A DNA stretch of 7,978 bases from QHWK01 sp035259385 (lineage in GTDB: Bacteria > Acidobacteriota > Vicinamibacteria > Vicinamibacterales > CAVVIG01): positions 1 through 7,978 of the forward strand of contig DATFWL010000449.1 of assembly GCA_035259385.1 (NCBI GenBank). Direction: 5' to 3'. The notes under the pieces are model-generated. The model made no database searches. It had not been told where the DNA came from and was given only the letters and a program-made list of their open reading frames with translations. A program made the translations under genes and the position numbers. Positions 1 to 6,508 of the stretch are shown here, one piece after another; positions within the stretch are counted from its first letter, which is position 1, and the number at the start of each line of letters is the position of its first letter.

Positions 1-147
1 GACACGACGGCGCGGCACGAGTGGGCGCGTCCGCAGCGCATGCCGGTGCTGAAGCTGGGGCGCATGGCGCTCCTGCCGGGGACCGCGGGTGCTCACACGT
101 TCGGGCGGAGCCTCGGCAACGCCGTGGGCCGGGGACTGAAGCCATGA
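1..147 (+). CDS. C-terminal fragment of an unrecognised upstream protein
   Basis: Only the last 48 codons are inside the window and the 5' end is cut off. The reading frame starting at base 1 is open and ends at a TGA at 145-147. Nearly all its codons end in G or C, whereas the competing frame starting at GTG 21 has poor third-position G/C, so this frame is the coding one. The visible tail is basic, contains a hydrophobic stretch (MALLPGTAGAHTFG) and ends in a probable amphipathic helix (FGRSLGNAVGRGLKP). Its TGA overlaps the ATG of the next gene (ATGA), which suggests translational coupling and membership of the same operon. Being next to eCIS cargo and structural genes, it may be another eCIS component, but the tail matches no family I can name. 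Confidence 0.72.
   Translation, partial: DTTARHEWARPQRMPVLKLGRMALLPGTAGAHTFGRSLGNAVGRGLKP
131..135 (+). promoter_or_regulatory. Putative Shine-Dalgarno for the first DUF4157 gene
   Basis: GGGGA lies 8 bases before the ATG at 144. Together with the ATGA stop/start overlap it supports 144, rather than the in-frame GTG at 21, as the start of the following gene. Confidence 0.5.
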
Positions 148-1757
148 CAGGCGGGATGCTGGCGAGAACACCCCGGCCGCGCGGGAGCGAGAACGTGACC
201 GCTCCGCGGTATCCCGCTCTGCGCATCGGACCGGCGCGCGACGCCAACGAGCAGGAGGCGGACCGCGTGGCGGACGAGGCAATGACCGCAGGCGTGGCGT
301 CGCGACACTGGTCGCTGTCCACGACGCACGTGGCTGCGCCGCGCCTCGCGCCTCCGATCGTCCACGACGTGCTGCGCTCACCCGGCCGCTCGCTGCACCA
401 GTCGGAGTTGCAGTTCTTCGAACGACGCTTCCGCTCCGATCTCGCCGACGTGAGAATCCACGCCGACGCCGATGCCGCGGAGTCTGCCGACGCTGTCGGG
501 GCGCGGGCGTACACCGTCGGCAGGCACATCGTCTTCAACGCGGGCGAGTACGCGCCGGACTCGGAGACGGGGCGGCCTCTCCTGGCTCACGAACTGGCGC
601 ACGCGACCAGGCACGACGCCGCGTCCGCACTGCGAAGACAGCCGAAGCCGGAGGACAAGCCTGCACAAGGCGCTGCGACGATCCGGCCTCTGGTGCAGAA
701 ATTCATTCGCGGCGAGGCGACCGAGCAGGAAAAGAAGACGCTCCGCGATCTGCTGGTGACCGAGCAGCTGAATACGGCCGAAGTCGACGCGCTCAAACAG
801 TACATCGGACAACTGATCGCCAGTCAGGTCGTGCCGCAGGTGTCGGGAAGCAAGCCCGGCCAGATCAACATCAACATCGGCGGTCCGATCGGCAACGTCC
901 ACACGTTCTTCAAGGCACGGCTCAAGTTGAAGGTGTCGGGCGCCCTGAGCTTAGTGGCAGGCGGTCTGGAAGGCACGCTCGAGACCGCGGTCGAGGTCAC
1001 CGCTGACAAGGACAAGAAGAAAGTCACCCTTCGCATCACGGCGCCGCCCGGCTCCACGATGCTGGCGGAACAGGTCCGCGCAAGGGTCTTCAAGAATGCC
1101 GGCGAGCTGACCTTCGATCTGGGTGAGACATTCGTCAAGCTCTTCAACATGCTGTCGCTCGGCGGGGATCTGACCGTCGTGCTCACGGGCAGCAAGACAT
1201 CGAAGGCCGGCGGTCTGGTCATCACCAGCCCGAAGATTCCCGAAGGCGTGGAGCTGGAAGCGACGCTCTCGCAATCCGCCGAGAAACCGCAGCTCGCCCC
1301 GGCCACCGGCGAGCCTGCCGTGCCGCCGGTTCGAGCGTTCGCCACGGGCGGCGTGATCAGCGATCCGAAACAAACGGGCGCCGCGACAACGGTCGGACTC
1401 GACGTTCCGCTGGCAACCGACACGAAGACTCCAGAAGATTTCATCGCAGTTGGCTTGAGGGCGGGAGCCGACACGCGCGGCGGCGCGCGCTTCGGTGGCA
1501 GTCTCGGGGTCGGGCTGAACCTGAATCCCGTGGTCCTCCAGTTGGCGTTCGACGCCGGTATTGCGAGATTCCCCGGAAGCCAAATCGCTTCGGGGGGTGG
1601 CGCTCGCACGGCTGCCTACTTCGGCGCGGAAGGGAGTCTCGGCGTGCGCGTGACCAAGCGCGTCGAGATCATGGCCCTGGCGTCGCTCGTCGGCGGCTTT
1701 GACCGTGACGTCGCGGTTGCCAAGTCGGCGCAGGTGGGCGTGGGAGTCACGTTCTGA
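144..1757 (+). CDS. eCIS_core (DUF4157) protein with beta-rich C-terminal region
   Basis: Predicted 537-residue protein. The start at 144 was chosen because it overlaps the upstream stop (ATGA) and has a GGGGA element in front; the longer frame from 21 would overlap an upstream gene with better codon use. Residues 26-47 hold the leader motif LRIG..RDANEQEADRVADEAM. Residues 70-157 are the eCIS_core/DUF4157 domain, with VRIHADADAAESADAVGARA, YTVGRHIVF and zincin motif HELAH at 149-153. A charged helical segment follows (about 175-230). From about 241 to the end the chain is beta-rich: alternating hydrophobic residues (ININ, KARLKLKVSGALSLV) and, from about 398, glycine-rich strand-like segments ending GVGVTF, with a final Phe as in many outer-membrane barrels. 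There is no signal peptide and no cysteine. DUF4157 proteins are commonly encoded in eCIS loci and often act as toxin or cargo carriers. The C-terminal region could be a pore-forming or membrane-inserting module, but that is inference. Confidence 0.88.
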   Translation: MTGGMLARTPRPRGSENVTAPRYPALRIGPARDANEQEADRVADEAMTAGVASRHWSLSTTHVAAPRLAPPIVHDVLRSPGRSLHQSELQFFERRFRSDLADVRIHADADAAESADAVGARAYTVGRHIVFNAGEYAPDSETGRPLLAHELAHATRHDAASALRRQPKPEDKPAQGAATIRPLVQKFIRGEATEQEKKTLRDLLVTEQLNTAEVDALKQYIGQLIASQVVPQVSGSKPGQININIGGPIGNVHTFFKARLKLKVSGALSLVAGGLEGTLETAVEVTADKDKKKVTLRITAPPGSTMLAEQVRARVFKNAGELTFDLGETFVKLFNMLSLGGDLTVVLTGSKTSKAGGLVITSPKIPEGVELEATLSQSAEKPQLAPATGEPAVPPVRAFATGGVISDPKQTGAATTVGLDVPLATDTKTPEDFIAVGLRAGADTRGGARFGGSLGVGLNLNPVVLQLAFDAGIARFPGSQIASGGGARTAAYFGAEGSLGVRVTKRVEIMALASLVGGFDRDVAVAKSAQVGVGVTF

Positions 1758-1773
1758 TCGGATTGATTCAGCC

Positions 1774-3096
1774 ATGAGATTCGCCGATCGCAAGAACCCG
1801 ACGACAGCGGCCGCCAGTCGACGTCCGTCCTCGCCGTTGCCGACCGATGTGAGCGACGGGGGCAGATCCCTGGAGCCCGACGTGCGCGCATCGTTCGAGC
1901 GCCGCTTCGATCACGACTTCAGCCGCGTCCGCGTGCACGCCGATCCTGCCGCCGCTCGCTCCGCGCAGACGGTCGCGGCCGAGGCGTATACGGTCGGCGC
2001 CGACATCGTCTTTGGCGCGGGCATGTATCGTCCGCACTCGTACGCGGGTCAGCAACTGCTGGCGCACGAGCTCGCGCACGTCGTCCAGCAGGAGCGTCCG
2101 TCAGGCGCCGCGGTGAAGACCGCAGCGCATGAAACCGACGCTGCCCGTGCGGCCGGTCGTGCCGTCAGAGGTGAAAAGGCTGCGGTCGGCCTTGCGGCTC
2201 CCGTCTCCGTGCAACGGCAGCCGCTCACGGGAAACGTTCCGGACGTCGACCTGACCGGATCGGCGTCGCCGCTGCTGGCGTCCGCGATCGGCTCGGTGAC
2301 GCTCGACGGATTCACGACCGGCAAAGCCGATGTCTCCGAGGCGAATCAGAAGAAGCTGGCTCGTACTGCCCAGACGATCGTCAAGCTGCTGAGGAAGTAC
2401 CCCGCCTCGAAGATCCACGTGCTCGGCTACACCGATTCCGTCGGACTGGAAACCGACAATCAGACGCTGGGGCAATCGCGCGCGGACGCCGTGCAGGCCG
2501 CATTGCGCGATGCCGGCATTCCGGACATCGCAATCGAGGCGGAGAGCCGTGGCGCGGCCGACCCGGTGGTGAAGACGACGAAGGCTGAGGCGCGCAATCG
2601 GCGAGTGGAGGTTCGTTTTGATGCGTCGGCACGGGGGAGCGGTCTGATGTCGAAAGGTCTGACCCTCGGTGACTCGGGCCAGACCGGCCAGACGGATACG
2701 GGAACGGCCGGGGGCATGGGCAGCGGCGCCACGGATGTCCGCAAATTCTGCGAGAAGCACCCGGAGATCTGCTACCCGCCGAGCCGGAAGGACGTCTTCC
2801 AACCGATCCCGGACAACACCCCGTACCACCTGATGGATCTTGTCGGCGTCGGCGGTCCAGGAGAACGGGGCGACCTGAAGCAGACGTGGGCCCAGCTGTA
2901 CTGGAAATACCGCAGGAACGCTCCCTCCGACGAGGCCGCCGCCTGGCTGGCCAACAAGGAACTGTCCGCGACATCAGAGAAGGAACGGAGCCGCAACAAT
3001 CCCAGTCCTGCGGATCAGCTCGACATGGACATGAAGAAGGGCTACCCCGGCGCGACGCAGGTGGGGCCGGGCAACGTGGAAGTGTTCAGGTTCTGA
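1774..3096 (+). CDS. eCIS_core (DUF4157) protein with OmpA-like peptidoglycan-binding domain
   Basis: Predicted 440-residue protein starting at ATG 1774, 16 bases after the previous stop. An in-frame ATG at 1699 would overlap the previous gene and adds nothing resembling the family. Upstream SD is weak (GGA at 1760-1762). Unlike its neighbours it lacks the EQEADRVA leader and goes almost straight into the DUF4157 domain (about residues 25-107), with VRVHADPAAARSAQ, YTVGADIVFGAGMY and zincin HELAH at 98-102. Residues 177-280 form an OmpA C-terminal-like domain: GYTDSVG, then LGQSRADAV, then ARNRRVEVRF. D221 and R236 are 15 residues apart, matching the Asp/Arg pair that binds diaminopimelate in OmpA-type domains. 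A Gly/Thr-rich linker and a tail of roughly 130 residues (KFCEKHPEICYPP, then a charged region ending VEVFRF) are unassigned. There is no signal peptide or lipobox, so the domain is unlikely to reach the producer's periplasm by the Sec route. It may act on a target cell wall or anchor the injection machine. Confidence 0.9.
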   Translation: MRFADRKNPTTAAASRRPSSPLPTDVSDGGRSLEPDVRASFERRFDHDFSRVRVHADPAAARSAQTVAAEAYTVGADIVFGAGMYRPHSYAGQQLLAHELAHVVQQERPSGAAVKTAAHETDAARAAGRAVRGEKAAVGLAAPVSVQRQPLTGNVPDVDLTGSASPLLASAIGSVTLDGFTTGKADVSEANQKKLARTAQTIVKLLRKYPASKIHVLGYTDSVGLETDNQTLGQSRADAVQAALRDAGIPDIAIEAESRGAADPVVKTTKAEARNRRVEVRFDASARGSGLMSKGLTLGDSGQTGQTDTGTAGGMGSGATDVRKFCEKHPEICYPPSRKDVFQPIPDNTPYHLMDLVGVGGPGERGDLKQTWAQLYWKYRRNAPSDEAAAWLANKELSATSEKERSRNNPSPADQLDMDMKKGYPGATQVGPGNVEVFRF

Positions 3097-3099
3097 GCG

Positions 3100-3104
3100 A
3101 AGGA
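3100..3104 (+). promoter_or_regulatory. Shine-Dalgarno AAGGA for the GTG-started gene at 3113
   Basis: AAGGA lies 8 bases before GTG 3113 inside the 16-base gap between genes 2 and 3. It supports the GTG start, which also gives an N-terminus (MSYA..ARK) matching that of the downstream paralogue. Confidence 0.65.
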
Positions 3105-3112
3105 CTGACGCT

Positions 3113-3709
3113 GTGAGCTACGCCACATCCGCAAGAAAGGCGCCGGTTGTTTCGACCTCGCGGGCGAAAGCCGCGGTCAGTCCCGCTTCCCGTGAACTGC
3201 GCATCGGCGATCCGAACGACGCCTACGAACAGGAGGCAGACCGCGTCGCAGAAGACGTGATGTCCGGCCGCGCGGTGAAACGCCACTCGGCGCCGCCAGA
3301 ACCCGATGGTGGAGCGTCTCTGCAGAGGAAGTGTTCCTGCGGCGCGTCTGGCGGCTCGACCGGCGAATGCGAACAGTGCAAAGAGGACGAGGAAGAAAAG
3401 ATCGCGCGGCGTAAGGCTGCAGGGCCAGCCGAACCTACCGTGGCGCTTCCGATCGTGAACGAAGTTCTGGACTCTCCCGGCCAGCCGCTCGATCCGGTCA
3501 CTCGCGGCGTGATGGAGGCTCATTTCGGCCACGACTTCAGCAAGGTACGGGTACATGCCGATGCCAGAGCAACCGAGTCAGCGCAAGCCATCAATGCTTT
3601 GGCGTACACCGTCGGGTCTGATGTCGTTTTTGGAGCTGGCCGCTATGCGCCGGACACTTCGCAGGGGAAACGGCTCCTGGCGCATGAACTGGCGCACACC
3701 ATTCAGCAA
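3113..3709 (+). repeat. Duplicated N-terminal coding segment, copy 1
   Basis: The first 199 codons align without net gaps to those of the gene at 5912: identical GTGAGCTACGCC start, leader at 29-50, four cysteines at 74/76/86/89 and HELAHTIQQ at 191-199 in both. The copies are diverged, especially between motifs, which points to an old duplication or module exchange. Confidence 0.75.
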
Positions 3710-5896
3710 GCGCCCGGCATCGCCCGCCAGTCCGGACTGATTCCAGCGCCTCCGCTGGATCTCGGCGGGCCAGCCTCGAAAAAGGCGCGCGAATATCAGC
3801 CGCACTTCCGGCCTCACATACCGCAGGCGCCGACAATTTCCCCACCGCCGGTGCCGGAGGAGGCGACGCCGCCTCCTGGCCCATGTCCTTCCGCGGCCCA
3901 AGTCGCACGTGAGCTCAAGCAGAGTGACGTGGCCAGCCGGACGGAAACCGAAATGGAGCGCGATATCAGTCTCGGGAAGGTTCGCGCCGGCCGCGCGAAG
4001 CCGGTGACACAAAAACTGATTTCGGAGGCGGACGCCGCCATTCGCAAGGAATTCGGAGATGTGCTGCCGCGGGGCCGGAATTTCGCCGACCCGAAATCTG
4101 TGGACACTCACACACCAGCCGACTTCGCCAAACAGCGGGTCCCTGACGCCGCGGCGGCCAGCTCCTTCATTGGCCAGGCGGCGCTGGAGACGGCCGGACC
4201 ATTCTTGCGCAACTTATGCGTGACCGCGCCGAATCACCCGCAGTTGCAGAGCGAAGTGGCGGCGCCGATCCTCAAGCGCAGGACGATCGATTTCGTTCGA
4301 GACCATCAATCCAGCCGGATTGGAGGCATGACGAAGTTCCCGGAGATCAAGGGAACGGTGACGCCACATGTGGACCTGCCCACGTCCAGCGCCAATGCCG
4401 GACACATCGTGGTGCACGAGGCCATGCATTTCTATGTGAGCGACGCCTACCGCCGTACTGCCGAGGCCAGCAAGATCGACAAAGAACTCATGGAAGGCGG
4501 CGCTGAATACCTCGCCCGACAGGTGATCAACGCGCGTCTGGCAGGCCGCCCGGAGTTTGCCATCCACTATGGCACCTACGCGTGGGAGTTTCGTTATGTG
4601 ACGACCTATCTCCTTCGAGGCGGGCTGTCGACGTTCAAGCAGGCCTACTTCGGGGGGCACACGGATCTGCTTGGACTAACCCCTGTGAAGCCGAAGCTCG
4701 CGATCAGTCAGCCCGGAGACGCGCTCGAACGCGAAGCCGACCGCGCGGCGGACGAGGTCGTGTCGGGCGGAGCGGTGAGGCCGATCATCGCCCAACGACT
4801 CGGTCACAGCGGACTCCAGCGCCAGCCGAAAGGCGCCACGCCCGCACTCGACCCTGACGACCAGAAGATCGTCGACGCAGCCCAACGCGAAGCGTCCAAG
4901 TTCAACTGCAACGTTGGCCCGACCATCTGGGGCATCTTGCGCAAGCACTTTCCGAACGACAGTCGCAAGGTGGCGGGCACAGCCTGCGAGACCGCGCTGG
5001 CAGGTCTGCGCACGGAATTCAGTACGAAGGATCCCAAGGATCCGAAACTGACGCGCAGCGTGCCGATGATCTATGCCGGCAAGGCGTTCATCGCGGGCAC
5101 CGACGCCGCTCACTTGAAAGACCGTATCGCCGATGTCGCGAACGAGATCAAGCGCATCGACGAGTGGCGTCTCGCCAACTTCCTCATCGATGACAAGGAC
5201 CTGTCGAACCCGAAGATCACCGGGCCGCTGCGCTCGATGTCGGCGACGCAGTTGATCAACTACCGCGACAAGACGAAGGACGCGGCCGTCAAGCGCTACG
5301 TGGACAATCTCAGCAAAGTCTCGACACCTATTCAGTCCGGCGCCAGCGTCGATTCCATTACCGGCGAGATGACGATGACGATCGGCACGGTCAAGGTGAT
5401 CGTTCGCCCGGACGTGCGCGGCGCGGCCGGCAAGGACGCCGGAACAGCGGCGAACCTCACCGTCGTCCCTCCAGGCGTTCCTCCCTATCACTACGACAAG
5501 GACAACGTCGTCGACGCCTTCGCAGGCTACACGCCGGCCATCACCCTCGAGATCGTCACCAGTTATCCGACTGGTCTGCCTCCTGAAACAACTTCGGGAT
5601 ATGGACGCGGCACCACGACTCAAGACGTCGGCAACAAGGCTACGGGTCTGCGCTTTCATGAGGGTTCCCACGGTGAGGACGTGATCGACTTCGTCCGTCG
5701 GAAGCCGTTCCCGACGTTCACGGGCAAGGTCGGAATGAAGAGGAGGGATTTCGAGGCTGCGAAGAAGACGTACACGGACGCCGTGTCCGATTGGGGAAAA
5801 GCCCTCGACAACGTGAAAAAGCACGGCGACTGTGTCGGCAAGACCATCGATCAGTTCCACAAGGGCGAGAAGGGCTACAAGAACATCTGTCCGTGA
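3113..5896 (+). CDS. Multi-module eCIS_core (DUF4157) protein with three HExxH motifs
   Basis: Predicted 927-residue protein, GTG start with AAGGA 8 bases upstream. Modules in order: leader LRIGDPNDAYEQEADRVAE (29-47); cysteine cluster C74, C76, C86, C89 followed by an acidic stretch; eCIS_core/DUF4157 (about 112-199) with HELAH at 191-195; proline-rich linker (about 200-260). A second putative metallopeptidase module (about 260-525) has HEAMH at 435-439 and ELMEGGAEYLAR, where E461 is a plausible third zinc ligand (gluzincin arrangement). A second leader copy follows at 526-550 (PGDALEREADRAADEVV), with LQRQPKG just after it but no second DUF4157 core. A last module (about 575-927) has HEGSH at 849-853 and ends in a Lys-rich helical segment with two cysteines (GDCVG, NICP). 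The layout suggests two cargo proteins fused head to tail. The function is probably eCIS cargo with peptidase-like modules; substrates are unknown. The family of the last module is not recognised. Confidence 0.9.
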   Translation: MSYATSARKAPVVSTSRAKAAVSPASRELRIGDPNDAYEQEADRVAEDVMSGRAVKRHSAPPEPDGGASLQRKCSCGASGGSTGECEQCKEDEEEKIARRKAAGPAEPTVALPIVNEVLDSPGQPLDPVTRGVMEAHFGHDFSKVRVHADARATESAQAINALAYTVGSDVVFGAGRYAPDTSQGKRLLAHELAHTIQQAPGIARQSGLIPAPPLDLGGPASKKAREYQPHFRPHIPQAPTISPPPVPEEATPPPGPCPSAAQVARELKQSDVASRTETEMERDISLGKVRAGRAKPVTQKLISEADAAIRKEFGDVLPRGRNFADPKSVDTHTPADFAKQRVPDAAAASSFIGQAALETAGPFLRNLCVTAPNHPQLQSEVAAPILKRRTIDFVRDHQSSRIGGMTKFPEIKGTVTPHVDLPTSSANAGHIVVHEAMHFYVSDAYRRTAEASKIDKELMEGGAEYLARQVINARLAGRPEFAIHYGTYAWEFRYVTTYLLRGGLSTFKQAYFGGHTDLLGLTPVKPKLAISQPGDALEREADRAADEVVSGGAVRPIIAQRLGHSGLQRQPKGATPALDPDDQKIVDAAQREASKFNCNVGPTIWGILRKHFPNDSRKVAGTACETALAGLRTEFSTKDPKDPKLTRSVPMIYAGKAFIAGTDAAHLKDRIADVANEIKRIDEWRLANFLIDDKDLSNPKITGPLRSMSATQLINYRDKTKDAAVKRYVDNLSKVSTPIQSGASVDSITGEMTMTIGTVKVIVRPDVRGAAGKDAGTAANLTVVPPGVPPYHYDKDNVVDAFAGYTPAITLEIVTSYPTGLPPETTSGYGRGTTTQDVGNKATGLRFHEGSHGEDVIDFVRRKPFPTFTGKVGMKRRDFEAAKKTYTDAVSDWGKALDNVKKHGDCVGKTIDQFHKGEKGYKNICP
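4688..4762 (+). other. Internal second copy of the DUF4157-protein leader motif
   Basis: This encodes residues 526-550 of the 927-residue protein, with core PGDALEREADRAADEVV. The motif normally sits near the N-terminus of DUF4157 proteins, as in three of the four genes here. Mid-protein and without a following DUF4157 core, it marks a probable fusion junction between two effector-like halves. Confidence 0.75.
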
Positions 5897-5903
5897 GAAA
5901 GAG
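5896..5903 (+). promoter_or_regulatory. Purine-rich candidate ribosome binding site for the gene at 5912
   Basis: A purine run (AGAAAGAG) lies 8 bases before GTG 5912 and begins at the last base of the previous stop codon. It is weaker than the AAGGA of the paralogous gene. A closer GAGG at 5906-5909 is probably too near the start codon to work well. Confidence 0.35.
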
Positions 5904-5911
5904 CTGAGGCC

Positions 5912-6508
5912 GTGAGCTACGCCGGTTTAGCGAGAAAGACGTCGGACGCCGCACACGCGCGGCGGACAGTCGTGCCGCGTTCGCTGGCCGGCGGACTGCG
6001 CATCGGCGAGACGAACGACGTCTACGAGCAGGAAGCGGATCGCGTGGCGGAAGAGGTTATGACTGACCGCGGGACGAATCGCCACTGGTTGCTGCCACGC
6101 CTGAGCGGCGCCCCCCCGCTGCAGCGGAAGTGCTCCTGCGGCTCATCCGGCGAATCGGGCGGCGAGTGCGACGCGTGCAAGGAGGAAACGGAGCACGGCG
6201 TCGTGCAGCGCATGGCAGCGGGACCCGCGGCGTCCGGCGTCGCGCCGCCGATCGTCAACGAGGTCCTGAGCTCACGCGGCGAGCCGCTCGACCGGGCCGC
6301 TCGCGAGTACTTCGAGCCGCGTTTCGGACATGACTTGAGCGGCGTTCGCGTGCACACGGACGCCATCGCGCGGAAATCGGCGGACGCCGTCCACGCGCTG
6401 GCGTACACCGTCGGCAACCACATCGTCTTCAGCGACGGCACGTATTCCCCGGGGGGAGCGGATGGCAGAAAGCTCCTCGCCCACGAGCTGGCGCATACGA
6501 TTCAGCAG
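5912..6508 (+). repeat. Duplicated N-terminal coding segment, copy 2
   Basis: Partner of the segment at 3113-3709. Leader, four-cysteine cluster and DUF4157 core fall at the same residue numbers, while everything downstream of residue 199 is unrelated. The break between shared and unshared sequence is right after HTIQQ. Confidence 0.75.

Noticed and set aside
21..143. Longer N-terminus for the first DUF4157 protein, from GTG 21
   Set aside because: This stretch has poor third-position G/C in that frame, overlaps a better-supported upstream coding frame, and adds sequence unlike family leaders. ATG 144 has an ATGA overlap and a GGGGA element.
1699..1773. Upstream ATG at 1699 for the OmpA-like DUF4157 gene
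   Set aside because: It would overlap the previous gene by 59 bases, and the added residues show no leader or signal-peptide character.
951..1793. Minus-strand open frame (280 codons) opposite the first DUF4157 gene
   Set aside because: It covers the plus-strand stop and the following start, its composition is shadow-like (rich in Arg/His), and no motif was seen.
4676..5860. Long minus-strand open frame (394 codons) opposite the 927-residue gene
   Set aside because: It is a typical antisense shadow in high-G+C DNA. The plus-strand frame carries recognisable motifs and ribosome binding signals, while the antisense product is Arg-rich without a family signature.
6110..6118. Seven-C run in the 524-residue gene as a possible phase-variation tract
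   Set aside because: Seven bases is short for slippage in such G+C-rich DNA, the frame is intact, and a run of this length is expected by chance. A sequencing indel is possible but not indicated.
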